The notes beneath the pieces were generated by a model that saw nothing but the letters and a program-made list of their open reading frames with translations, ran no database searches and was not told the origin of the DNA. A DNA stretch of 64,000 nucleotides from SLST01 sp046538735 (GTDB lineage Bacteria; Spirochaetota; Spirochaetia; DSM-27196; SLST01), in NCBI GenBank assembly GCA_046538735.1, contig JBKHII010000012.1, positions 4,167-68,166 on the forward strand, read 5' to 3'. Positions 52,304-61,629 of this stretch are shown piece after piece (position 1 is the first letter of the stretch; every line of letters starts with the position of its first letter). Both the position numbers and the translations under genes were made by a program.

Positions 52304-52774
52304 CTACGCCTCGAATGCGCGAAGCATCCAGATCGCCTTCTCGTAGAACTCGAGCGAGTCCGTCAGCGCTCCTGCCGTTGCCTCGTCGCCGCCCGCCTGG
52401 GCCTTCTCGATGCCTACCCGCAGACTCGCGACCATCGTGCCGAAGTCCGCCAGCACGATTTCGCCGGCTTTTGCACCGCTCACCGCTTCGGATGGAAGCT
52501 CCTTCAGCTTCGCATGCTTGAGGAAATCCGCCATAGACGCCGGCGGTCGGTGTCCCAGCATCAGCACGCGTTCTGCGATGCTGTCCAGCTCCTCGGCGAT
52601 CGCGTCGTAGTACTCTTCGAGCTTCGCGTGCATACCGAAGAACTGCTTCCCCTCGATGTTCCAGTGCAGGTTGTGCAGCTTCACGTAGAGCACGTGAAGA
52701 TCGGCCAGGTAGGAGTTCATCCATTCCACGACGCTCTTGTTCTTCGCTTCATCCAAACCAATGCTGTTTGCCAT
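52304..52774 (-). CDS. dps: Dps-family DNA-protection ferritin
   Basis: 156 aa, standard length. The intersubunit ferroxidase motif is complete: VKLHNLHWNIEGKQFFGMHA (about 31-50) followed by YYDAIAEELDSIAERVLMLG, with His, His, Asp and Glu in the usual positions. Twelve subunits form a shell that oxidises iron with hydrogen peroxide and protects DNA. GGGAGG lies four bases before the ATG. Confidence 0.93.
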   Translation of the reverse strand: MANSIGLDEAKNKSVVEWMNSYLADLHVLYVKLHNLHWNIEGKQFFGMHAKLEEYYDAIAEELDSIAERVLMLGHRPPASMADFLKHAKLKELPSEAVSGAKAGEIVLADFGTMVASLRVGIEKAQAGGDEATAGALTDSLEFYEKAIWMLRAFEA

Positions 52775-52824
52775 TGTTCCTCCCTATGTATTCGCGAAGA
52801 AGGTAGTCTTCAGCCACCCGCTCG

Positions 52825-54201
52825 TCAATCGAGGGTTCCTGCGTCCATGTCGCGCTCGGTTATCGGAACGTAGCTTCGGCGCGGCATCACGCACTTGTAC
52901 GCGGGGCGAAGGATTCGGCCCCCGGAGACGAACTCCTCGAGCAGGTGCGCGCACCAGCCGGCGATGCGAGACATGGCGAAGATCGGCGTGTAGAGCTCGC
53001 TCGCGATGTTGAGCATCGAGTAGACGAATCCGGAGAAGAAGTCCACGTTGGGCGCGATCACCCGATCGTAGCCCTTCACGGCCCGGAAGGCTGCCGGCGT
53101 GAGTTGCTCGATCAGCTCGTAGAGGTGGTACTCCTCGGATCGACCCTTCTCGGCGGCGAGCTCGGACGCCTTCTGCTTCAGGAGCACCGCACGCGGATCG
53201 CTCACCGTGTAGACGGCGTGTCCCATTCCGTAGATGAGCCCGGACCCGTCGTGCGCCTCCTTGCGAAGGATGCGTTCGAGGTACGCCTGCACTTCCTTCT
53301 CGCTCGACCAGTCTTTCACGTTCGCCTTGATGTCCTCCATCATCACCATCACGCGGTTGTTCGCACCACCGTGCTTCGCTCCCTTCAGCGATCCTACCGC
53401 GGCGGCCACCGCCGAGTAGGTATCCGTCGCGGCGGAGGAGACAACGTGGATCGTGAACGCCGAGTTGTTTCCTCCTCCATGTTCGGCGTGCAGCACGAGC
53501 GCGAGGTCGAGCGTTTCCGCCTCGAGCGGACTGCACTCCCGATCCGCGCGCATCATCTGCAGGAAGTTCTCGGCGGACGAGAGACCGGGCTCCGGAGCGT
53601 GGATGAAGAGACTCTCGTCGTTGAAGTAGTGACGCTTCGCCTGGAACGCGTACGCGACCATCGCCGGGAATCGGGCGATCAGCTCGATCGACTGGCGAAG
53701 GATGTTGCGAACCGATCGCTCTTCTGCGTTGTCGTCGTACGAGTAGCTGACGAGCGTACTCCGCGCAAGCTTGTTCATGATATCCGCGCTCGGCGCGCGC
53801 AGAACCATGTCTTCCGTGAAACCGGTGGGTAGCGGTCGTTTCTCACCGATCAGCGCGCAGAACTCCGCGAGTTCCTCGTTCGTTGGCAGTGTGCCGAAGA
53901 GCAACAGGTAGACGGTTTCCTCGAAGCCGAACCTACCGTCGGCCTGAAACCCCTTGGCGATCTCGCTGACATCGTAGCCGCGGTACGAGAGACGGCCGGG
54001 CGCGGGTATACGTTCGCCCTCGTCGATAATGTAGCCGTGAACCTCGCCGATCTCGGTCAGTCCAACAAGCACACCGGTTCCGTCGTTGTTTCGCAGCCCC
54101 CGCTTGCAGTTGTACCTGAGGTACTCCTGGGGGCTGATCACCGTCATACGCTCGGCGCGACCGATGTGCGCGTCCAGAAAGCGGTCTTCTCGTGTATTCA
54201 T
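52825..54201 (-). CDS. Citrate synthase
   Basis: 458 aa. GRLSYRGYDVSEIAKGF (about 70-86) is the N-terminal pattern. The catalytic histidines are in LVLHAEHGGGNNSAFTIHVV (about 235-254) and LIYGMGHAVYTVSDPRA (about 315-331), and the catalytic aspartate region is APNVDFFSGFVYSMLNI. It condenses oxaloacetate and acetyl-CoA. The ATG at 54201 has AGGA close upstream; an ATG at 54240 would add 13 residues. The long N-terminal part with GEVHGYIIDEGERIPAPG fits the longer citrate synthases of spirochaetes and clostridia. Confidence 0.92.
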   Translation of the reverse strand: MNTREDRFLDAHIGRAERMTVISPQEYLRYNCKRGLRNNDGTGVLVGLTEIGEVHGYIIDEGERIPAPGRLSYRGYDVSEIAKGFQADGRFGFEETVYLLLFGTLPTNEELAEFCALIGEKRPLPTGFTEDMVLRAPSADIMNKLARSTLVSYSYDDNAEERSVRNILRQSIELIARFPAMVAYAFQAKRHYFNDESLFIHAPEPGLSSAENFLQMMRADRECSPLEAETLDLALVLHAEHGGGNNSAFTIHVVSSAATDTYSAVAAAVGSLKGAKHGGANNRVMVMMEDIKANVKDWSSEKEVQAYLERILRKEAHDGSGLIYGMGHAVYTVSDPRAVLLKQKASELAAEKGRSEEYHLYELIEQLTPAAFRAVKGYDRVIAPNVDFFSGFVYSMLNIASELYTPIFAMSRIAGWCAHLLEEFVSGGRILRPAYKCVMPRRSYVPITERDMDAGTLD

Positions 54202-54285
54202 ATTCCTATCCGTTCGATATTTATGCGTGAAATCGCGCATACATTACCATGTACGCGCCGCCGTGAGAAGCGAGGGGCATCCTGC

Positions 54286-54972
54286 CTAAGCCTTGCGAAC
54301 CAGATAGAGCTCGTTGATCGGCCGCCCGGCCTCCCGCCCCTTCGTCTCGAATGCCGTGCGCGGCCGCCACGCTTGCGGCGGCGCGAAGCCTTGGTAGGGG
54401 TTTTCCAGTCCGGGCGTCGTCTCCAGGACATCGAGCGCGGCGTGCGCGTACTCCGCCCAGTCGGTCACCATGTAGAGATACCCGCCGGGCCGCAACCGCT
54501 GCGCCATCGTCTGCGTCAGAGCCGGACGGACAATTCTACGCTTGTGGTGCCGCTTCTTCGGCCACGGATCCGGGAAGAAGAGGTGAATGCCGTCCAGCGA
54601 CGACGGAGGAACCATCTGCTCGAGGACGAGGATTGCGTCGTCGTGGATGATGCGAACGTTCTCGAGCCCTCGCTCCTCGATCCGTGAGAGGAGCTTTCCC
54701 ACCCCGGGCTTGTAGACTTCCACCCCGAGGTAGTTCGTCTGCGGAAAGTTCTCCGCGAGCTCGGCGGTCGCGGCGCCCATCCCGAAGCCGATCTCGAGGA
54801 CGAGGGGGCGATCCGGCACGGGAAAGAGCCGAGTCGGATCGACGGGTCGCTCTTCGCGCCGCACGCAGTAGCGATCGTGCAACCGTTCGTACGACCTCCG
54901 CTGGTGGTCGCTCATTCTCGTCGCGCGCTTCACGTAGCTCTTGATGTGGTCTCTGTCGCGGTAGTCGCTCAC
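54286..54972 (-). CDS. trmB: tRNA (guanine-N7)-methyltransferase
   Basis: 228 aa. SAM-binding LVLEIGFGMGAATAELAENF (about 58-77), acidic loop GVEVYKPGVG, and the TrmB signature FFPDPWPKKRHHKRRI (about 131-146). The C-terminus ends in TAFETKGREAGRPINELYLV. It methylates G46 of tRNAs. The GTG at 54972 overlaps the ptsP stop as GTGA. Confidence 0.95.
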   Translation of the reverse strand: MSDYRDRDHIKSYVKRATRMSDHQRRSYERLHDRYCVRREERPVDPTRLFPVPDRPLVLEIGFGMGAATAELAENFPQTNYLGVEVYKPGVGKLLSRIEERGLENVRIIHDDAILVLEQMVPPSSLDGIHLFFPDPWPKKRHHKRRIVRPALTQTMAQRLRPGGYLYMVTDWAEYAHAALDVLETTPGLENPYQGFAPPQAWRPRTAFETKGREAGRPINELYLVRKA

Positions 54973-57218
54973 GCGCCGTGCTCCGCGATGTACGCTCGAA
55001 CGTCGGCTATCGTCCGTAGCTCGAGCAGCTCGGACGCGAAACGTTCGGCCTCCGTGACGGAAACCGCCGCTACACGCTCTCGGATCCGACCGATGCGTCC
55101 CGGATCGGCGCTCACGCTCCGCAGACCGCATCCGATCAGAAACCGGAGAATCGCCTCGTCCGCGCCGGCCTCACCGCAGATCGACACCGGACAACCCTCT
55201 GCGTTCGCTTCGGAGACGATGCGCGAAAGCGCGCGCAAGACCGCCGGGTGGTACGGGTGGTAGAGCGACTCGACCTGCTCGTTGGTGCGATCTACCGCGA
55301 GGAGGTACATCACCAGATCGTTCGACCCGATGCTCAGGAAGTCTGTTTCAATCGCGAGATCGTGCGCGCACGCGACTGCAGAGGGGAGCTCGATCATCAC
55401 ACCGAGGAGCGGATTCGGGTTGTGTGGGAGGCCCTCGTCCGCGAGATCGACCAGCATCGCATGGACTCGCTCGCGCGCGAGCCGAAACTCGTCCAGCGAG
55501 GCGATCATCGGAAAGAGAATCCGAAGATCGCGGCCTTCGCCGGCCCGAAGCATCGCGCGTAGCTGATCGTTGAAAAGATCGGGATGCGCGAGGCTGAACC
55601 GGATCCCGCGCAGACCGAGGAACGGGTTTCCCTCGAGATCCTGCGACTCCCGGAAGAGCTTGTCTCCTCCAATATCGAGCGTTCGCAGGACGAGCGGTCC
55701 ATGATCCATCCGCTCGGCGATCTTCCGGTAGATGCGGTACTGCTCGGCTTCGGACGGAAAATCGTTTCTCACGAGGAACGGGAACTCGCTTCGGTAGAGC
55801 CCGATGCCCATCGCGCCCACCCGCGTCGCCGCTTCGGCGTCGTGGAGTATGTTCACGTTGGCGAGCAGCTCGATCGCAGCGCCGTCTGCGGTAACCGCGG
55901 GACCGGGCGCGGCGTGCCCGTCCTCGCGCGCGTGTGCCGCGCGTGCCTGGTCGAACTGCGCGATGACCGCCTCGGGCGGATTGCGATGTATTCGGCCCTC
56001 GTAGGCGTCGACCGCTACGAGATCGCCGTCGTGGAGATCGGCCTCGTCCGGCGCGCGCAGCAGGACGGTCGGTATCTCGAGGCTCCGCGCGAGAATGGTC
56101 AGATGCGCCGTGCTCCCACCTCCGGTCAGGACGAGGCCCTCCGCATGCTGCGCGGCGAGTCGTACCAGCTCGGAGGGATAGAGCTCGTGCGCGATCACGA
56201 CGCATCCGCGTAGGTCACCGTGCGCGTCCGAGTCACCGCGGAGATTCCGCAGCAGTCGCCGCCCAAGGTCGAGCACGTCGTGGCTCTTCTCGCGCGTGCG
56301 CGGATTCCCGCTCGACGAAAGGAGTCCCACGTAGCGGTCCACGACCTTCCGGACGGCGGCTGCCGCACGCGCTCCTTCGCGAATCGAGCGGATCATCTCC
56401 CCGGAGAACTCCTCGTCGCGCAGCATCAGGAGGTGCGAGGCAAAGATCAGACTCGCAATGTCCGAGATCCGCTCGTCCAGCTCCCGATGCATCGCCTCCA
56501 ACTGCTGGTCCGTCCGCTCGAGCGCGCTCAGGAACGCGGCTTCCTCGTCGCCGCCTTCGGGTGCGGCGAGCTCATCGTCAACGTGCTCCACGGGGCGCAG
56601 ATGGACGATTGCGCCCACGGCAACTCCGTCGCTCGCCGGCCGGCACTCCACCGTATCGCCAAGCGCAGAGCGCCGATCGATCCGTGGTCGCGGGCCGGAA
56701 TGGAGCTCCATCAGGATCTCGATGTTCTCGAGCGTCGCCGCGAGTTGGCCGGCGATCGCCTGCAGCGCGCGCGTGTCCTGCCGCGTGAACTGGTCCGGCC
56801 GGCGATGCTGGACGACGAGCGCGCCGATCCGGCTCAGCCCTCTGCGAATCGGGACCGCGAGAAAGCTCTCGTACTGCTCTTCCCGGGTATCGGGGAAGTA
56901 CTTGTACGCGGGGTTTCGCGAGGCGTGCGCCTCGCGAATCGGTCGGAGCTCCTTCACGGCGGTGCCGGTGATCCCTTCGCCGAGGTCCAGGTGGACGCTG
57001 CCGACCGATCCCGGCTCGAGACCGCGGCTCGCTCTCAGGACGAGGCTGCCGGTGGTGTCGTCGAGGAGATAGATGCTGCAGACGTCGCTCTCCATGTGGT
57101 CGGCGATGCGGTCGACCACGTCCTGGAGTAAACCGTCGATATTCGTCCGTTTCTCGAAGAGGCTCGAGAGCTCCGCGATGCTCCACACGAGCTCGATGTT
57201 GTCCCTGCTCCTGGCCAC
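54969..57218 (-). CDS. ptsP: Phosphoenolpyruvate-protein phosphotransferase PtsP (GAF plus enzyme I)
   Basis: 749 aa. An N-terminal GAF domain (about 15-165, containing DVCSIYLLDDTTGSLVLRAS) precedes a complete enzyme I: linker helices, the phospho-histidine loop GLVLTGGGSTAHLTILARSL (about 360-379), and the PEP-binding barrel with GIGLYRSEFPF, DIGGDKLF, NPFLGLRGIRFSL and SICGEAGAD. It starts the nitrogen PTS phosphorelay, passing phosphate to NPr; GAF may sense a small molecule. No HPr or EIIA gene is adjacent. The GTG at 57218 has AGGA upstream; a GTG at 57233 is possible. Confidence 0.93.
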   Translation of the reverse strand: MARSRDNIELVWSIAELSSLFEKRTNIDGLLQDVVDRIADHMESDVCSIYLLDDTTGSLVLRASRGLEPGSVGSVHLDLGEGITGTAVKELRPIREAHASRNPAYKYFPDTREEQYESFLAVPIRRGLSRIGALVVQHRRPDQFTRQDTRALQAIAGQLAATLENIEILMELHSGPRPRIDRRSALGDTVECRPASDGVAVGAIVHLRPVEHVDDELAAPEGGDEEAAFLSALERTDQQLEAMHRELDERISDIASLIFASHLLMLRDEEFSGEMIRSIREGARAAAAVRKVVDRYVGLLSSSGNPRTREKSHDVLDLGRRLLRNLRGDSDAHGDLRGCVVIAHELYPSELVRLAAQHAEGLVLTGGGSTAHLTILARSLEIPTVLLRAPDEADLHDGDLVAVDAYEGRIHRNPPEAVIAQFDQARAAHAREDGHAAPGPAVTADGAAIELLANVNILHDAEAATRVGAMGIGLYRSEFPFLVRNDFPSEAEQYRIYRKIAERMDHGPLVLRTLDIGGDKLFRESQDLEGNPFLGLRGIRFSLAHPDLFNDQLRAMLRAGEGRDLRILFPMIASLDEFRLARERVHAMLVDLADEGLPHNPNPLLGVMIELPSAVACAHDLAIETDFLSIGSNDLVMYLLAVDRTNEQVESLYHPYHPAVLRALSRIVSEANAEGCPVSICGEAGADEAILRFLIGCGLRSVSADPGRIGRIRERVAAVSVTEAERFASELLELRTIADVRAYIAEHGA

Positions 57219-57255
57219 GCCCCATCCTACCACGTTCTCGCGCGCGGCTGAACGC

Positions 57256-60200
57256 CTACGCGACGAGCGTTGAGAGCCGGCCGCGAATGAACTCGCTCTT
57301 CTCCTTGAGGCCGATGCCCTCGGTGTCCATGACCAGCACGGCCGGTCGCCGGGGATCGAGCTTCACCTTGCCGCCGGAGCTCTGGATGAGCGTCACAACG
57401 CGGTCCGCGCTGATCTTCGCGACCTTGCCGAACTCGACCTCGAGCGTACCCTTCCGCTCCTTGAGGCTCGCGATGTGGAGTTTCCGGCAGAGAACCCGGA
57501 TCTCGGCGAGCGAGAGCAGGCTGTGCACCTCGTCCGGCAGCGGACCGAACCGGTCCTGCAGCTCGCCGGCGACGTTCTCGAGCTCCTGGTCGGTGGTGAT
57601 GCTCGCGACGCGTTTGTACACTTCCATTTTCTCCGCCGGCTCGGAGACGTAGCCGTCCGGGATGAAGCCCGAGTACTCCAGCTCGAGATAGACCTCTTCC
57701 TCCTGCTCCTCGGCATCCTCGTCAAGGCGACGGATCGCCTCGTCCAGCAGTCGGAGATACATGTCAAAGCCGACCGAGAGGATGTCGCCGCTCTGCTCGC
57801 GGCCGAGGAGGTTCCCTGCGCCGCGGACCTCCAGATCCTTCAGCGCGATCTTGAACCCGCTTCCGAGCTCGGTGTAGTCGCTGATAATCTGCAGACGCTT
57901 CATCGCGATCTCGCTCAGCACGCGCTGGTCGGGATAGAGCAGGTAGGCATAGGCAAGACGACCGCTTCGGCCGACGCGACCGCGCAGCTGGTAGAGCTGG
58001 CTGATGCCGTACATGTCCGCGCGGTCGATGATGATCGTGTTCACGTTCGGAATGTCGATTCCGTTCTCGATGATCGTCGTGGAAACGAGCACCTGGAAGG
58101 CGCCGTGAACGAACCGGTGCATGATGTCCTCGAGCTGGTGCGCGCTCATCCGACCGTGCGCCTTGTCGATCATGACCTCCGGCATCAGCTCCTGCAGGTA
58201 CGACACCACGTTGTTGAGCGTCTCCACCCGGTTGTGAAGGAAGTAGATCTGCCCGCCGCGCTCGATCTCGTTCCGGATTGCCCGAGTGACGATCTCTTCG
58301 TTGAACTCCTGGATGACCGTCTGAATCGGCAGGCGGTTGTGCGGAGGCGTCTTGATGATCGACATGTCGCGGATCTTGAGCAGCGACATGTGCAGCGTGC
58401 GCGGAATCGGGGTGGCGGTCATCGTGAGCGAATCGATCGAGGTCTTGAGCTCCTTGAGCCGCTCCTTGTCCTTGACGCCGAACCGCTGCTCCTCGTCGAT
58501 CACGAGGAGACCGAGCTCCTTGAACATCACGTCCTTCGAGAGGATCCGGTGCGTGCCGATCACGATGTCCAGCTCGCCTCCGGCAAGCTCGGAGATCACG
58601 CGCTTCTGGTCCGTCGGCGCGACGAAGCGCGAGAGCATACCAATCTTCACCGGGAAGTCGCTCATACGCTCGGTGAACGACTCGTAGTGCTGCTCCGCAA
58701 GAATCGTCGTTGGAGCGAGGATCGCCACCTGCTTCCCTGCGGTCACCGCCTTGAACGCGGCGCGCATCGCGACCTCGGTCTTTCCGTACCCCACGTCGCC
58801 GCAGACGAGCCGGTCCATCGGCTGCGGACGTTCCATGTCCGCCTTGACCTCATCGATGGCGCGAAGCTGGTCCTCGGTCTCCTCGTACGGGAAGGTCGCC
58901 TCGAACTGAACCTGCCATTCGGTATCCTCCGGGAAGGCGAACCCTCGCGCGCGACGCCGGCGCGAGTAGAGCTTGACGAGCCGCTCGGCAAGATCCTCCA
59001 CGTTCTTCCGGACCCTGCTCTTGCGGCTCTCCCAGCTCTTCCCACCGACCTTGTCCATCCGGGGCGCCTCACCGTGGCTCCCGATGTACCGCTGAATCAG
59101 GTTTACCTGCTCGATCGGTATGTAGATGAACTCGTCGCCCGCGTACTCCAGATGGATGTAGTCGCGCTCGTTGCCGGCCGCCGCAATCCGCTTGATGCCG
59201 TTGAATCGACCGATGCCGTAGTTGACGTGGACCACGTAGTCGCCCGGAGACAGATCGACGAAGGTATCGATCGCCCTGCTGTGGACCTGCTTGACCGACT
59301 TGGGCGCGCGTTTGCGTCGCCCGAAGATCTCGTTCTCCTCCACGACCATGAGCCGCTGGTCGGGAAGCGAGAACCCGCCGGAGATGGATCCGGTGACGAC
59401 GCTCACCTCGTGATCGGACAAGAGGTGACGGATGCGCGAGCTCTGCGTCTCACTGTCGGCGACGACAACGACGTCGAACTGCGCTTCCTGCAGGTTCGCG
59501 AGCTCCTCCTTGAAGAAGCTCACGTTTCCGAAGAAGCTTCGCGGTGGATCGCAGGGCAGGCGCAGCACGTTCCCGCGATCGCTCTCCGAGAGAAGCGGAA
59601 AGAGAACGTGCCGCTCGAGCGAGTCCCGGGCGCTCTCGAACGGGCGCAGCAGTCGCGACGGCCTCGGCACGTCCCTGCGCACTCGCTCACTCGAGTAGAG
59701 CCCCTGGTACTCCCGTTCGAGCGCGTCATGGCTCGCGACAAGCCGTTCGCTGTCCGTGAAGAGCGTCACCGCGCCCGGCGGAAGGTACTCCGGAAGGTAG
59801 TGCGGCTCCTCGTCCGCGAGCGGGAAGTAGGCCTCCTCCCCTTCGACCCAGCGCTCCTCAGTCAGCTGCTCGATGAGCGGCTCGGGATTGCGGAACTCCG
59901 CGAGGCTTCGCATCTGCTCGGTCGCCGTGGCGACCTCGCGCTCATCCCAAACCACCTCGCGCTCCGGATGCAGGATGAACTCGTTGATCGAGCCGACCGA
60001 GCTCTGCGTATCCGCCTCGAAGAGCCGGATTTCCTCGATCTCGTCCCATTCGAAGACGATCCGGATCGCGTGCTCGTCACCGGGCTGGAAGAGGTCCACC
60101 ACCTCCCCGCGGATCGCATACTCGCCACGGACGCCGACCTTCGGTACCCTGGTGTAGCCGTACTGCTCGAGCCGTCTTCCGAGGTCGACCGGATCAAAGC

Positions 60201-60648
60201 TGTCGCCGACCTGTACCTGTGTGAGTCGCGCGGCGTATCGCTCTCGGTCCGGCACCGGCGACAGGAAAGCGCGCATGCTCGCGACCACGATCTTTGGCTG
60301 ACGGGTGACCAGCTCCCCGAGCGCGCGTGCGCGACGGCCGAAGACCGGGGCGGTGCGCGCAAGCGCCCGGTACGGCATGCTGCCCCACCAGGGGAAGTGG
60401 AGCGGTTCTGCGCCGAAGAGCTCCAGATCGCGAACAACCGACTCAGCTTCCTGCTCCGTCGGGACGATAATAGAGAGGGGAAGTGAGACGCGCTGCGTCA
60501 CCTGCCGGGCGAGGAAAGCAAGGTACGCACCACGCGGACCAACGACGGTGAACGGATACGGCCCGCTCCGCAGCCGGTCGAGCAGCGCTTGCCACGGCCG
60601 GTATCCCTTCAAGGCTTTGGAGAGCCGGTCCGAGAGGGGCGTGCTCAC
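57256..60648 (-). CDS. mfd: Transcription-repair coupling factor
   Basis: 1130 aa, normal length. The N-terminal UvrB-homology region (LLDRLRSGPYPFTVVGPRGA, then EAESVVRDLELFGAEPLHFP) is followed by the RNA-polymerase interaction domain (DLSPGDYVVHVNYGIGRFNG, about 460-479) and a RecG-like translocase with Walker A GDVGYGKTEVAMRA (about 617) and DEEQ box LLVIDEEQRFGVKDKERL (about 715-732). It displaces stalled RNA polymerase and recruits UvrA. A GTG start with AGGAG six bases upstream. It is only 30 bases from the divergent gene at 60679. Confidence 0.96.
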   Translation of the reverse strand: MSTPLSDRLSKALKGYRPWQALLDRLRSGPYPFTVVGPRGAYLAFLARQVTQRVSLPLSIIVPTEQEAESVVRDLELFGAEPLHFPWWGSMPYRALARTAPVFGRRARALGELVTRQPKIVVASMRAFLSPVPDRERYAARLTQVQVGDSFDPVDLGRRLEQYGYTRVPKVGVRGEYAIRGEVVDLFQPGDEHAIRIVFEWDEIEEIRLFEADTQSSVGSINEFILHPEREVVWDEREVATATEQMRSLAEFRNPEPLIEQLTEERWVEGEEAYFPLADEEPHYLPEYLPPGAVTLFTDSERLVASHDALEREYQGLYSSERVRRDVPRPSRLLRPFESARDSLERHVLFPLLSESDRGNVLRLPCDPPRSFFGNVSFFKEELANLQEAQFDVVVVADSETQSSRIRHLLSDHEVSVVTGSISGGFSLPDQRLMVVEENEIFGRRKRAPKSVKQVHSRAIDTFVDLSPGDYVVHVNYGIGRFNGIKRIAAAGNERDYIHLEYAGDEFIYIPIEQVNLIQRYIGSHGEAPRMDKVGGKSWESRKSRVRKNVEDLAERLVKLYSRRRRARGFAFPEDTEWQVQFEATFPYEETEDQLRAIDEVKADMERPQPMDRLVCGDVGYGKTEVAMRAAFKAVTAGKQVAILAPTTILAEQHYESFTERMSDFPVKIGMLSRFVAPTDQKRVISELAGGELDIVIGTHRILSKDVMFKELGLLVIDEEQRFGVKDKERLKELKTSIDSLTMTATPIPRTLHMSLLKIRDMSIIKTPPHNRLPIQTVIQEFNEEIVTRAIRNEIERGGQIYFLHNRVETLNNVVSYLQELMPEVMIDKAHGRMSAHQLEDIMHRFVHGAFQVLVSTTIIENGIDIPNVNTIIIDRADMYGISQLYQLRGRVGRSGRLAYAYLLYPDQRVLSEIAMKRLQIISDYTELGSGFKIALKDLEVRGAGNLLGREQSGDILSVGFDMYLRLLDEAIRRLDEDAEEQEEEVYLELEYSGFIPDGYVSEPAEKMEVYKRVASITTDQELENVAGELQDRFGPLPDEVHSLLSLAEIRVLCRKLHIASLKERKGTLEVEFGKVAKISADRVVTLIQSSGGKVKLDPRRPAVLVMDTEGIGLKEKSEFIRGRLSTLVA

Positions 60649-60678
60649 GAAAGACTCCTGGAAACAGGGAGGAGACTG

Positions 60679-61623
60679 GTGATTGTACTGAGACGAACTC
60701 TGCTGCTCATCGCGCTACTCTGCCTTGCGGCCATCATGGCAACGGCACAACCGGTCGATCTCCGCATCGCATACGAGGACAAGGAGATCTACGTTCCGGG
60801 AAGCGACGTCTTCATCAAGCTTACCATCCGCAACGACTCCGGCGAGACCTACCGGTTCAAACTCGCGGAGAATCGGATGTTCAGCGTGGATCTGGAGGTA
60901 CGCACGCTCTCGAATCAGGAGCTACCACCCGCGCCGCAATTTACAACAGAGCGTACATCCAATCAACAGATCTACTACCGGGACGTCGCGCTCGAGCCCG
61001 GTGAGGAGTTCTCCTTCGTGGAGAACCTCGCCGACTACGTCCTCCTCGATGCCACCGGCGTCTACGTGGTCCGAGCCGTCTTCTATCCCGATCTCGTTAG
61101 CGAGTCGCCGGTTCTCGACGCGAGAAACACGCTGAGCCTCACGATCCATCCCGATCTCACGCAGGCTGAGATCGTACGCGAGCAGATCGACCAACAGACC
61201 GGCGTCATCCTGGAGCGCGAGGCGCTCCCTCCGAACGAGGTCGTTGAATACACGATCGACGCGCTGCAGCAAGGCGCATGGAACCGCTTCTTCCTCTACA
61301 TCGATATGGAAGGGCTCCTCCTCTCCGACCCGGCGCGAGCCCGAACCTACCGGCGAATGAGCGAACCCGACCAACGGAGCAGGCTCGAGCTTTTCGAGGA
61401 GCAGCTACGCAATCAGCTCGAGGACCCCCAGCTTTCGGCGGTGCCGAACGCGTACGAGATGGTCCGCACCACGTATGACCCCTTTGAGGGATCGGTCATC
61501 ATGGATCTTACGTTCACCTACCCCACGTTCAACGAGCTCAAGCGCTACACCTACTTCCTTCAAAGAGAAGACTCGGTGTGGTACATTCATGATTACGCGG
61601 TCACAAATCTGGGAACGGAGTAG
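60679..61623 (+). CDS. Exported protein of unknown function
   Basis: 314 aa. Signal peptide LLLIALLCLAAIMATAQP, then an Ig-like beta domain (VDLRIAYEDKEIYVPGSDVF, with SGETYRFKL) like intracellular proteinase-inhibitor/BsuPI folds, and a C-terminal helical-beta domain resembling SnoaL/NTF2 proteins (RSRLELFEEQLRNQL, then VWYIHDYAVTNLG). Both fold ideas are visual. A GTG start preceded by GGGAGGAGAC. First gene of a plus-strand trio with the PilZ and radical SAM genes. Confidence 0.7.
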   Translation: MIVLRRTLLLIALLCLAAIMATAQPVDLRIAYEDKEIYVPGSDVFIKLTIRNDSGETYRFKLAENRMFSVDLEVRTLSNQELPPAPQFTTERTSNQQIYYRDVALEPGEEFSFVENLADYVLLDATGVYVVRAVFYPDLVSESPVLDARNTLSLTIHPDLTQAEIVREQIDQQTGVILEREALPPNEVVEYTIDALQQGAWNRFFLYIDMEGLLLSDPARARTYRRMSEPDQRSRLELFEEQLRNQLEDPQLSAVPNAYEMVRTTYDPFEGSVIMDLTFTYPTFNELKRYTYFLQREDSVWYIHDYAVTNLGTE

Positions 61624-61629
61624 CAACTC

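Noticed and set aside
57475..60486. 1003-residue open frame opposite mfd
   Set aside because: Pure shadow of mfd, with low-complexity charged composition and no recognisable domain.
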